From positions 2,046,001 through 2,110,000 of the forward strand of contig NC_079245.1 of assembly GCF_028009165.1 (NCBI RefSeq): a stretch of DNA of 64,000 nt. The letters are read 5' to 3'. The position numbers and the translations under genes are program-made. This DNA comes from Akanthomyces muscarius. Its lineage: Eukaryota > Ascomycota > Sordariomycetes > Hypocreales > Cordycipitaceae. This document shows positions 30,464 to 40,271 of the stretch, one piece after another (the first letter of the stretch is position 1; every line of letters starts with the position of its first letter). The notes beneath the pieces were generated by a model. The model saw only the letters and a program-made list of their open reading frames with translations, did no database searches and was not told the origin of the DNA.

Positions 30464-30960
30464 TTAAATTACCTTGGCACCTGCTCCTCGCTCGAATAGC
30501 ATATTTACTATTAGATGAAAGCCACCACGCTCGCTATCTCTTGTGGCTTAGTACTTGATAACATCTTCAAGTTCTGCCGTAGCATCTGGCCCATGCTCGA
30601 GAAGATGGCTCGCGATATCTACATACCCGGCCTCAAAAGCATCGCGAATCGGTGTACAGGCCGTAGGTAAGGGAAGATGAGCCCGAGGAGTCTTGAGAAG
30701 CAACAGCTCTAGCATTGCCTCCCGGAGGCCGACGCAGGCAATATGGAATGGGATTTGGTAGGTGCAGGCAGCGACCCAGGCCAGCGCGGTGCGGCCACGA
30801 TGGTCGGCGAGAGATGGAGTTGCATTTTCCGAATCGAGCAGAGAGGCTATTATGTTGAGTCGGGTTTGGCGCCTGATGCAAGAGTCTTTTCGACCGCGCC
30901 GACTGAACGATAGATAAGCCGGCCACTGCAGGGTAGCGCAAGCCCATGTTTGAGCGCACA
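30464..30960 (-). pseudogene. Ankyrin-repeat gene relic
   Basis: The minus strand encodes ankyrin-like repeats: ASLLDSENATPSLADHRGRT, HIACVGLREAMLELLLL, and PIRDAFEAGYVDIASHLLEHG. No ATG precedes the repeats within the open frame. After an in-frame TAA at about 30548-30550 the repeat text continues (GGFHLIVNMLFERGAGAKV) until the next stop at 30464-30466. Loss of the start and an internal stop point to a fragment of a larger ankyrin-repeat gene. A missed 5' exon could rescue the start but not the stop. Confidence 0.55.
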
Positions 30961-31519
30961 AGTCGTGTCTGCAGCACCAAAAGTTGGCCGCCCCACCATT
31001 CAGCTACAGTCTGCAAGCTACCTATAGTGGGTACCTATCAGTACCAGTAGTTACAGAGGTCTCAGCTAAAAACGGCTCTGACGGGTCCACTGGCAGAAGC
31101 CGCTCGGCACCGCTGAAGCTAGAAGCAGCCCGGTGGAAAAAACCTTGCTTGCCTGGCGCTTGGAAACCCGAAGCTTGGCTGGCTGGGGCGCCCAAAAGTC
31201 CAAGCTTTCTCCGCTCAGTCGTCACCACTCTGGCCTCTCTCTTCCTCCTCCCCTTCCATCTTCCGTTAGCCATCACACGATCCTCCGGTTAGCTTTTGCC
31301 TCACGAAATCCCGACACGCACTTCCATTAGCATCGCATTACAGCCGCGTTGAATTTTTCTTTGCACTCCCCCTTCTCGACTTGTCCTTGTCGCCGAGTGA
31401 TCCCGAGGCCGAGGATAGATAGCACAAGCTAAGCTTCGCCCACCGCCCGCCACTTCCGTCCTCGATTCGACGCCGTCGACGGTTCGCTCATCGGCTTGCA
31501 CCAAGTACAAACCCTCAAG
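30961..31519 (+). other. Promoter and leader of the TMEM33-like gene
   Basis: This contains CT-rich stretches at about 31200-31265 and 31355-31390, usual for constitutive fungal promoters. No coding feature is supported. Confidence 0.45.
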
Positions 31520-32614
31520 ATGCCTGCTCCCGGTGCCGATGCTCCTCTTCAGGAGCGCCTGCTCGCGCTCGCGCAGACTCTTCAGTGTAAGCACCCTCCC
31601 AAGCTGATGCCTACCGCTCGCTCCCAGCCACGTGCTAATTCGTCATCACAGTTGCTTGGTTCGCTGGGTATGTCTAGTTTTTTTGTCTCCCCGTTCAATC
31701 TGAAGCCGCGTTCCGTCTATGGAACAGACACCTCGATTCTTGACAATATAGGCATGATGCGTCGCCTGGTCCACACCGCTAACCAAGCTCCAGCCACCTA
31801 ACCCTTATCGTCACTACCCTCCGTTACAGCTTCTCGTGGCTGCGCATGAACTACTACGGCGGCATGGCCGTCTTCTGCTACCGCACCTCCTTTGTCGCCG
31901 CCGCCCTCACCTACGGCATTGTCGTCTACAAGACCCAAAAGGCTCGCGCCAAGACTGGCACCCAGATGTCTGGCGGTATCGTCGGCCTCCTGGCTGATGA
32001 GAACATTCAGTACCTCTGTGCGTATCCACGTTGCAGGAATCTTGTTCATCGTGTCTCGTCAGCTAACATTTCCAGTGATGGCTCTCGTCTGGCTGATTGC
32101 CCCCCAGTACCCTCTTGCGCTCATCCCCTACTGCGTCTACTCCACCTTCAACGCTGCCACCTACGTTCGTGCCAACCTGCTGCCCGTCATCAGCCCTGCG
32201 CCCCCCGCCGCCGAAGGCGCCGCCTCGCCTCGCAAGACTTCCAGCCCGCTCGCTGACCGAATTGGCGCCTTTGTCAAGGAGTACTACGACTCGTCCATGT
32301 CCGTCGTCTCGGGCCTCGAGATTCTGCTCTGGTTCCGCATCGTTCTGTCTGCCATTCTCTTCCAGCGCCGCTCCTGGATCCTTCTCGGTCTCTACACCGT
32401 CTTCCTCCGTGGCCGCTACGCCCAGAATAGCCACGTCCAGACCTCGTTCGGCCAGCTTGCCGTCCGGATCGACTCTCTCGTGTCCGCCCAGGGCACCCCT
32501 CCCGTCGCCCGCCAGATCTGGGATACCGTCAAGAACTACACTCGCCAGTTCCGCGATGCCACCGAGCTGAGCCGCTACACCGGCGGTGCTGGCCCTGCCA
32601 AGAAGACTTCTTAA
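31520..32614 (+). CDS. TMEM33/Pom33 family ER-nuclear envelope membrane protein
   Basis: Four exons (31520-31586, 31652-31667, 31794-32017 and 32076-32614) give 281 residues. The second exon is only 16 nt (encoding FAWFAG across its borders), but it is required to keep the frame and has good GT-AG sites. The family is recognised from LQERLLALAQTLQFAWF, then SWLRMNYYGGMAVFCYRTSF, LLADENIQYLLMALVWL, FSGLE-type and LWFRIVLSAILFQRRSW segments; four hydrophobic regions are visible. Yeast Pom33/Per33 and animal TMEM33 are multi-pass proteins of the ER and nuclear envelope that act in pore distribution and ER shaping, with a C-terminal amphipathic helix. The final ~50 residues here (QLAVRIDSLVSAQG onward) would correspond to that helical part. 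Confidence 0.87.
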
Positions 32615-33451
32615 GCGGTCCAACGACGCACTGGCAGCGACGCTTTAGTCTGGGCTAGAGTTTAGGTGACCACTGCGCAACATCATGGTATAAACACTGG
32701 CGACTGGCCACTGTCTTATTCCTGAGCATGGCCCAGCTTGTCAGTGTCGCCAATCCGGCTGCTATACCAGCCACTGGTTTATGGACAAGAACAAAATGGA
32801 AACGGTTTATGAATATTCGCGCTGCAGGGTTTCAACGGTGTTTTTATGGTTCACGGTTCACGGCTCTCGGGGAAGACGCAGGCTCTTTTCTGTTTCATGT
32901 TATCGGTACACCACATAGAGATCGGTCGTTGGTGAAGATGTGGATCATCGCGATGTGGGGGTGTGATTGCCAGTTTGCCCACAGCAGGGTCAATTGGGAG
33001 GTTGGCGGTAGATGTCAAGGAGAGAGAAGAAGGAGAAAAAAGAGGGAATGCGGTGGATACTTTGTATTCGTAAATGACTCGTCTTATGAATTTGATTTTT
33101 CCTTTATACTTGGATACGTCGGCCGCCTGGCTCTTAGTGATGACTTTGTGGGGTGACTACCGGCTTGGTTAGTTATACGACTTTGGGCAAGGCGCCGAGT
33201 CAGGTCCGCGGACTGAACATGTCCGGTGGCTTATAGAGCTGTTGACCCTTTGTCTTGCCTGTTTCTGTTTATGGTTTCTTTGCTCATGATTTATTCGCTT
33301 TGGTTCTTGTGGAAAAAGCAAGATTTGTTTACCTACATTTACTCGGCTGATTGTGTTTTCGTGTGGACCAAGTTGGATGCTACAGAACAGACTCGCCCCG
33401 GCCAGCCAGCCAGCCACTAACACGCCGCCATACTCTAGCAAAGAGACAAGC
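32615..33451. other. Intergenic region
   Basis: Between two plus-strand genes. No domain or splice structure supports a gene. The open frame of the F-box gene extends upstream to about 33353 with an in-frame ATG at 33377, which could extend that protein. Confidence 0.45.
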
Positions 33452-34825
33452 ATGCTGGAGAACCTCCCCAATGAGCTCATCCTTCAGATTCTGGCACACT
33501 GCTCTTCTGCCAGAGACTTGCACAGGTTCCTCACGGCGTCGCCGTGCTGTTACCGCATCTTTGCCCTCTCGCCCGAGACCATGCTGCTTTCACTCTTGCG
33601 TGGCCTGGTGCCGGCGTCCGCCTGGGGCGATTTTGCCGCCGTCTGCCATGCCGGGGCCTTTACGTGCGACGATACGGATAATGAGCAACCTGTCTTGCAG
33701 AAGCAGGATGTACCAGCGTTTCTAGACCGATACTTCAACGGGGGCTTTGGCTTCCCGACGACCAAGGCGCATCTCGTTGCGGGGCTGCGACTTCATGCCA
33801 CGACTACCTACTTTATCAACGACTGTGTTGATAAAGCGGCAGAGGAAATTTCGTTTTTAGCTGAGCATAATCTTTATGGTGCGCTGGGGTCTACATTTTG
33901 TTCTGTTCGAGCGAGACAGGCCGAGGTTAGCGATGGCATTTCACAATGTACGTCCAGAAGTAGCAGCGACACCACAGACGCCGCCATGTTTGAGACCCTT
34001 TCGTCGACAGAAACGGCTCGGTTATATTGTGCCTTTTATAGACTGGAGATGCAGAGCCGCGTATTTCGCCACGGCCAGCGCTCGTTTTCCATGCTCTCCG
34101 GGCGCGAGCAACTCGACCTCTTCCTGCGGCGCCTGCCGCCCTGGGCCGTCGAGGAGCTGACGTGCGCGCACCAGTACTTTCTGTACGGCGTCTGGGACGC
34201 TCTCAAAGAATCCATCAACTGCGGGCTGGCGTCCGCTGAGAGTCCGCTGAGGCACTTTGGTACTGATCTGCCGTTTGTGCCGTCCTGCTTGCAGAGCAAC
34301 CGCGCCTGGCCGTTGTTTCTCAGCGGGCTGGTGCTGCGCGGCGTCGACTTTCTCTACAATGTCCTCGTCGTGCAGCAGAATGACCGACGCTTCGGTCGTC
34401 GTCTGCCGGAAGATTCTTTGGACACTACATCGTCGGGGGAGTTGGAGGCGGGCAATATGGTGCCGCAGTTTCTCGTGTCGGCGCTGGAGATTGCGCGGTG
34501 CCGCCAGCACGCGGAAGAGGAGCCGATGAGGCCCGCGCCAGAGGAGGATGGGGAGGACGGGGAAGAAAAAGATGCGGCAGGGCCGAGTCGGGGCTTTTGT
34601 GAGCACGCATGCCGTGCAGGGGTGATCGCGGGCGGATATCTACCGATGTTGCGGTATGAGGAGCATGAGGCGCTGCGGGCGACGGGGTACGTCTTTTGGG
34701 ACCGTGGGAAGATGAGGTCCGATGTCATGCGGAATGCGGTGGCAGGGGCCAATGGCATGGACCGTGAGGCATATTATGATCGCTACGGCCGCGAGCACAG
34801 GAGTTTGGTGGTAGCTCCCAATTAA
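33452..34825 (+). CDS. F-box protein
   Basis: A single exon from the chosen ATG encodes 457 residues. The F-box sits at the extreme N-terminus (MLENLPNELILQILAHC, then SSARDLHRFLTASPCC), so the product is a likely substrate adaptor of an SCF ubiquitin ligase. The rest has no WD or LRR repeats. A segment rich in Glu/Asp (near residues 355-380) precedes a C-terminal block with CEHACRAGVIAGGYLPMLRY. The ATG at 33452 was preferred because it places the F-box at the start; an in-frame ATG at 33377 would add 25 residues without recognised features. The family is large and fast-evolving in filamentous ascomycetes, and the target cannot be inferred. Confidence 0.78.
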   Translation: MLENLPNELILQILAHCSSARDLHRFLTASPCCYRIFALSPETMLLSLLRGLVPASAWGDFAAVCHAGAFTCDDTDNEQPVLQKQDVPAFLDRYFNGGFGFPTTKAHLVAGLRLHATTTYFINDCVDKAAEEISFLAEHNLYGALGSTFCSVRARQAEVSDGISQCTSRSSSDTTDAAMFETLSSTETARLYCAFYRLEMQSRVFRHGQRSFSMLSGREQLDLFLRRLPPWAVEELTCAHQYFLYGVWDALKESINCGLASAESPLRHFGTDLPFVPSCLQSNRAWPLFLSGLVLRGVDFLYNVLVVQQNDRRFGRRLPEDSLDTTSSGELEAGNMVPQFLVSALEIARCRQHAEEEPMRPAPEEDGEDGEEKDAAGPSRGFCEHACRAGVIAGGYLPMLRYEEHEALRATGYVFWDRGKMRSDVMRNAVAGANGMDREAYYDRYGREHRSLVVAPN

Positions 34826-35721
34826 GCTACACAGAGAGAGACGCTGGAGACGGGATGATGTAGATGGAAAAGAAGACACTGCTCTAACATTAGCATAGAG
34901 ACGGACTTGATAGTTACAGGATGAGAACTGGGATCAAGGAACAGTTCTCAGCTGTCTTTGTACTTTTCCACGCGCCTTGTTTCTGTTCTCCATTCTCATT
35001 CTTTTTCCTCTTTCAATTTTTTTTTTTCATAAACTAAAAGCCAACAGCTACCCGCTTGCCCGCCTCTTTTCTGCCATTTTATTTCCTGCAGTATAGACTG
35101 TACATCTTCATTAACTTACAAGTCTATGCGAATAGAACCGTCTTAGTCCTCAAACCGACTAACCTGCCGACTTGGACTAAAGTTGGGCTACTAAATTATA
35201 AGATAGAAAATAAAAAAGCCTTTGCAGATCTCTGCACGCGACCAAGGCACAGACAGCCCGCCCTCGTTTTTTCAAGGCCGTTTTTTTTTTCGAGACCCAA
35301 CGTGCCGCATCATCGATCTTTGGCCTGTGGAGAAGTGGTGCAAGGTACTTGCCCGGGAGGCCGCCTAGCGCGTCAGACTACAAGTACAGGGGGGCATGAC
35401 GTCGATGCCCGCGGGGCATTTGTGTCTCTTGAACGACAGCAAACCGAAACAAAGAGCCATCTCTGACTTTTTTCAGCGGCTATCCCAACGGCCACAAACT
35501 CTCGCAAGCGCTTGTCGGGGAAAGGAACTGCCACGTCAGCTTTGTTGGGTCGAGACGCAGGACCGAACCACGGGGCGCCACTCCCGTGGAGCTTGATCGA
35601 CTTCAACGAGCTTAGAGCTACGGCGCGTGCTTGGCAGCTTCACATCTACACCACGCTCGGCCAATGGTCCGTATAGGGTCGCTTCTGTAAAGTCTTGATA
35701 TAGGGGACCTCGGAACCAGAC
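34826..35721. other. Intergenic region
   Basis: Contains T-rich and AT-rich runs at about 35000-35030 and 35190-35290. No coding feature is supported. Confidence 0.45.
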
Positions 35722-37412
35722 ATGGCTTCCTTTCTGCGGCAGCTCGTCGCGGGCCCGCGTAGAGGGCATTCAGAAGCCGGCCTCGACCTGTGCTATGTCA
35801 CAGACCACATCATAGCAACGTGCGTCTCCCGCAGCTCACCCACCCCCCGTCTCTTCTTCGGAGACCGTGCAAGTTGTCTCACTCTGCTAACACGCCTCGC
35901 AGCTCCGGCCCCTCACACACCTACCCGCAGCGCGCCTACCGCAACCCCCTCGACCACCTCGTCACCTTTCTCGACAGCAAGCACGGCGCCGACTGGGCCA
36001 TCTGGGAGTTCCGCGCCGAGGGCACCGGCTACCCCGACCACCTCGTCTACGACCGCATCTGCCACTACCCGTTCCCGGACCACCACCCGCCGCCGTTTGC
36101 GCTGATGCCGCAGATACTCGCCAGCATGCGCCGCTGGCTGCACGGCGGCGCGCTCGACGGCGGCGGCAGCACCACGGCGGAGCGGCACCCCGCGCGCGTT
36201 ATCGTCGTGCACTGCAAGGCCGGCAAGGGGCGCAGCGGCACCGCGAGCGTGAGCTACATGATTGCCGAGGAGGGCTGGACGGCCGAGGACGCGCTCGCGC
36301 GGTTCACGGAGCGCCGCATGCGGCCCATGTTTGGCGCAGGTGTATCGATACCGTCGCAGCTGCGGTGGGTGAGCTACGTGGACCGCTGGACCAGGAACGG
36401 GAAGAAGTACACGGACAGGCCGATTGAGATTGTCGAGATTCATGCGTGGGGGCTGCGGAACGGCGTCAAGGTGGACGTCGAGGGCTTTGCGGACGACGGC
36501 AAAAAGATTCACTCGTTTCACACGTTCAAGAAGAGTGAGCGGCACATCGTACAAGGAGATGCGCCGACGGATGGCGGGTTTAGCGATCTAGTCTGGGACA
36601 TGGCGGGCTACCCGACGGGCACCAAGGCGCCGGCGGAGGCCGAGTTTGCAGATGCCGCCAACGATGAGAACACCAGCGCCTCGACGCCCAAGAGCTCGAC
36701 TGCGGATATCAAGCCTCCCATCAAGGCCAAGACAGAACTCATCCCCGAGAACCCGAAGCAGGAGACAACGGTCCCGTCTGCCTCGCGCGCCTCCACATTC
36801 TCAACCTCGTCCCGAAAGTCGACGGCCAGCCGCAAGAGCGAGGCCGAGCCCGGCGGCATGGCCGTCATCTTCCGCCCCGCAACGCCCATCCGCATCCCCA
36901 ACAGCGATGTTAACATTGCCGTTGAACGGCGCAACCGCACCCACAAGACCATCGGTTTGACAATGGTGTCGTCGGTCGCGCACGTCTGGTTCAACGCCTT
37001 CTTCGAGGGCCGCGGGCCGGAGCAGGATGGCACGCCGGACCCGAGCGGTGTCTTTGCGATTGAGTGGGACGCCATGGACGGCATCAAGGGGACGAGCCGC
37101 AAGGGGAGCCGCGGACTCGACAGAATGTCGGTCGTGTGGCGGTTTGCGGATGTCGGTCATGACGGTGATGCGGCGGCGGCGGGAGCGGGACCGGATGTGG
37201 TGCCGGAAAGGGACCTGGGGCTGCGCGTGCAGAGCCCCGCGAGCGCGGATATCAGCAGGGCGAGCAGCGTACTGAGCGCAGACCTGTCGCGGTACCAAAA
37301 CAAGAAGGAGCCGGCGGAGGGGAGTAAAAGCGACGATGGGGAGGTGCTGGACGGCGTCAAGACGAGTGGTCCAGAGGGCGAGGAGCTGCGATCAGAAGAG
37401 ACAAAGACGTAG
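35722..37412 (+). CDS. TEP1: PTEN/TEP1-type phosphoinositide phosphatase
   Basis: Exons 35722-35819 and 35903-37412 give 535 residues. The N-terminus LDLCYVTDHIIATSGPS, followed by YPQRAYRNPLDHLVTFLDSKHG, matches the start of the PTEN phosphatase domain. The catalytic P-loop HCKAGKGRSG (near 136-145) has the Cys, Arg and the two lysines that give PTEN its PIP3 specificity. FTERRMRPMFGAGVSIPSQ continues the domain. A C2-like part follows (IEIVEIHAWGLRNGVKVDV), interrupted by a Ser/Thr/Pro-rich insertion of about 90 residues (~300-390), and then closes with VAHVWFNAFFEGRG. The enzyme removes the 3-phosphate of PIP3 and opposes PI3K-type signalling. The insertion and the acidic tail are usual in filamentous fungi. 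Confidence 0.92.
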
Positions 37413-37420
37413 CTTGAGTA

Positions 37421-37675
37421 TAAACATTATAGATATATACACATACATGTACGCTTAGCAATGAAGCTACCGAAGCGAGTGTATGTCAAACGCAGTCGTC
37501 GTTTTTGCTAGCACATGCCCATGGCAGCGTCAAGACTGGAAAGAAATAAAGACATGGCTCAAGCATAGACATTCTATATATACATACATGCACGCTTAAC
37601 AATGATGCTACCGAAGCAGACACGTATCAAACACAGTCGCCCTTTTGTTGGTACAAGGTCCAAGGCAGGCGTCTA
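37421..37675. repeat. Imperfect tandem duplication of ~100 nt between convergent genes
   Basis: Copy A (about 37421-37530) and copy B (about 37558-37675) share blocks such as ACATACATG...CGCTTA and GCTACCGAAGC in the same order, with many substitutions. Copy B includes the stop codon of the CTK2-like gene on the minus strand; copy A lies in the 3' flank of the PTEN gene. Confidence 0.7.
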
Positions 37676-39222
37676 ATAATGACGGCCGCGTCCTCTTTGA
37701 TATCGGTCACCGCCACGGTAGCCTCCGTACGGCTCCCCTCGCCGGTCACCACGGCCTCTGTGTCCACCACCTCGATAACCACCACCACCACCACCGCGTC
37801 CATGGCCTCCTCCTCCCCCTCCACCACCACGCCCACCGCCACCGCCGTCACGACCATCTCTAGGCCCGCGCGGCTGCTCCGGCGGCGGCGGCTGCGGCGG
37901 CTGCACGGGCTCCTCCACCTCCATCTCGTACTCTTCAAACTCCTCCTTGAAGAAGACCGCCGTGGTATCCTGCTCCGTCCTGGCGGCCTCGGGGTCAAAC
38001 ACGAACCGCATCGTGCCGTCCTGGCCCCTCGCCGACCTGCGCACCGACGAGTCCCCCGGCCACGCCATCAGCGATGTCGTCGTCGTCGTCTCCTCTGGCC
38101 GCTCGCCCTTTTCGCATTTATTACAGTCAAACAGGAAGCGCGGCGAAAAGGAGCGCTCCGCGTCGTTGTTGAGCTGGATCTTGACATCGATGAAGCGCGC
38201 GAGGTCGAGCTGCGCGCCGAGCTTCGTGGCCTTGTGGTGCTCGACGTAGAGGTCGAGCAGGTCGAGCATCGTCTCCACGACGGGCGCGCGGTCGTACTTT
38301 TGCCTGCGGCTGGCGGCAAAGGCCTCGACGCGGGGCAGGTGCTGGCCGTTGTCGACGAGGCGCGCGGTGAGCTCGACGACGGCCATGGCCATGGAAAAGG
38401 TGGTGCGCTTGACGGGCACAAAGGTCTTGTACATGTCGATGCACATGGCGTAGGCGGTGGCGTAAAAGGCCCGCGCCGTCGGGTTGGTCGCGCCGAGGAT
38501 GCTGCGCACAATCTTGACGAGCAGCTTCTGCGGGTAGCGCGTGCGGAAGTCGAAGCCAATGGTCTCGAGGATGAGCCGCTCGAGGCCAATGATTATTTTG
38601 CCGTTTTGGTCGAAATACTGGGGGCAAAAAGAAAAAAAAGGGTTAGTATGTCGAAACGCAAAGAGATAGAGACAAACACAAAGGGAGGGCAAAGAGAGCA
38701 CACCTTGTCATCGGTTGGCGCGGGCTTTTCGGGATTTTTGACGGCGTAGTGCGCCGCGAGAATGTCTTTGGACTTTTTGATTGTGTCTTCGACTTTGCAA
38801 GCCACAAAGAGCGACGCGAGTGCGGCATCGCGGCAGTCATACTCGGCGTCGCGAAAGTTGAGCCGAAACTTGTGGAAATATATGCAGGCCGTGTCAAATG
38901 TTCGGACGGGACTGGGTCGAAAAGGTTAGTAGAGGGAGCAAGGCGGTAGGCCGAGGACGGGGGAGGGCTGGAGCGGCGCGTACAGTTTCAGATGCTCCCG
39001 CACATTCTCAATCAGCTGCACACCCTGCAGGCGGTAGTTATCTTCGCGCGCGGGGTCGCAGCCGTTGTTGCGGAACATGCGCCGGATGCGCGCCTCGGAC
39101 GAGTACTGGTTGGAGCTGGAGATGAAGCCCGGGTGCGGTCCGACCTTGGGCGTCGCGGCGGTCGCGTTGCTGGTGCTGCTGCCGTTGGCCGGTGCCGTCG
39201 GCGCGGCAGTAGGATGTGTCAT
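37673..39222 (-). CDS. CTK2: CTD kinase subunit beta (cyclin) with RGG tail
   Basis: Exons 39222-38984, 38911-38704 and 38617-37673 give 463 residues. The N-terminal half is the Ctk2 cyclin: SSEARIRRMFRNNGCDPARE, VRTFDTACIYFHKFRLNFRD, ALASLFVACKVEDTIKK and IIIGLERLILETIGFDFRTRYPQ fall in the expected order. With Ctk1 and Ctk3 it forms the CTDK-I kinase that phosphorylates serine 2 of the RNA polymerase II CTD during elongation. Residues from about 400 form a Pro-rich stretch, then a strongly Gly/Arg-rich tail with GGGRG, YRGGGHRGRGDRR and YRGGDRYQRGRGRHY. Yeast Ctk2 is about 320 residues and lacks such a tail. All three exons join in phase with clear GT-AG sites. Confidence 0.87.
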
Positions 39223-39795
39223 GGTTGCGTGTTTTGCTGTGAAAAAGGGGGTATCGGGTTGGAAGCTTGCAGCGTGCTGCTTGCTGGTCGTGTGGGGTGG
39301 CCGCAGCCTTGAATAAAGCGCTGGGTATCTTGGAGGAGTCTTGTTTATTGGGGTATCATATCGCGAGGGTTCTCGTTATCGGTGGTTTGGGGCAAGGAAA
39401 AGTGTGTCGTTGATGAGCTGGCAACGGCGCGACTGGCGAAAGGTCGTAAATTGATGGCGTCGAGAGTATGTCGAGTGTGAAGTTGGAAAAAGGTGTCGAG
39501 TGTGGATCGGCGACCGGAAGTGGAGCGTGGGGTCCGGAGCTCTGGGCGTGTAAGTCGTGCGACGCAACACGATCGCTACTGTCACGGTTCTATTTACTGG
39601 TCATAACAGTATGATGCTAAGTAGATTTGAACAAAGACTACTATGCACAATGTCTTCTTTCCTCGAACGTCAGAATTGACGCATGTAGTCAAATTGCACC
39701 GTCTTGTACAAAGCAAAGTACATCAGCAACAAAATCTCTTTATAAGAATTGCAACTGCACATTTTAAATGCACAAGTGGATGCACCATGTATAAT
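39223..39795. other. Intergenic region upstream of CTK2
   Basis: Promoter side of the minus-strand cyclin gene and 3' flank of the next secreted-protein gene. No coding feature is supported. Confidence 0.45.
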
Positions 39796-40271
39796 TTAGC
39801 AGCAAGTGGTGGAGTCGGGGCCGCTGCCGCCAGCCCAGTCAAAGATGATGAACTTGTTAAACTTGATGTTGTTGTTGGAGTAGCTCTGGCAGCGCCAGCC
39901 CAGGCTCTGTATGCTTGTCAGCGATTTTCGGAAAGTATACTGGATCGACTGGGCTTGAACATACGCTGCAGCCGTTGCAGACCCGAACGCAGCGGTTGGT
40001 GGAAGCACGGAAGTTGTACGACTTCCAGTTGCCCGATTTGGAGCCCCTAGCAGCTTGTCAGTCACTGGACAAAGGGTAGACGAAGAAGAGATTCTCTTAC
40101 AGGGACGTCTATTATAATAATGTGTTAGTGTACTGAGATGTTTGACAGATGAGAGAGAGAGAAACCTACCTTGGCAGTGCAGGAGCCGCCCATGTCGGTT
40201 CCGCTGCAAGCCTTCATCTCGACAGCGCTGGCGCAAGCAGCGAGGAAAGCGGTGGCAATAGCGAACTTCAT
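39796..40271 (-). CDS. Small secreted cysteine-rich protein with an 8-nt exon
   Basis: Four exons are inferred: 40271-40170, 40108-40101, 40046-39965 and 39906-39796, for 100 residues. MKFAIATAFLAACASA is a signal peptide. The mature chain has eight cysteines at positions 22, 31, 56, 60, 63, 70, 99 and 100, with CVRVCNGC and a terminal TTCC. An even number suits four disulfides. The 8-nt second exon (ACGTCCCT) is required: without it the downstream Cys-rich frame cannot be joined to the signal peptide. It has a TAG acceptor and a GTAAGA donor, and introns 2 and 3 carry textbook branch points (CTGACAAG). A TATAAATA box lies 122 nt upstream. No known family was recognised; size and cysteines suggest an effector-like or antimicrobial extracellular protein. 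It sits alone among housekeeping genes. Confidence 0.68.

Noticed and set aside
37679..38749. 356-codon plus-strand frame opposite CTK2
   Set aside because: Low-complexity Thr/Arg/Val composition; antisense to clear cyclin exons.
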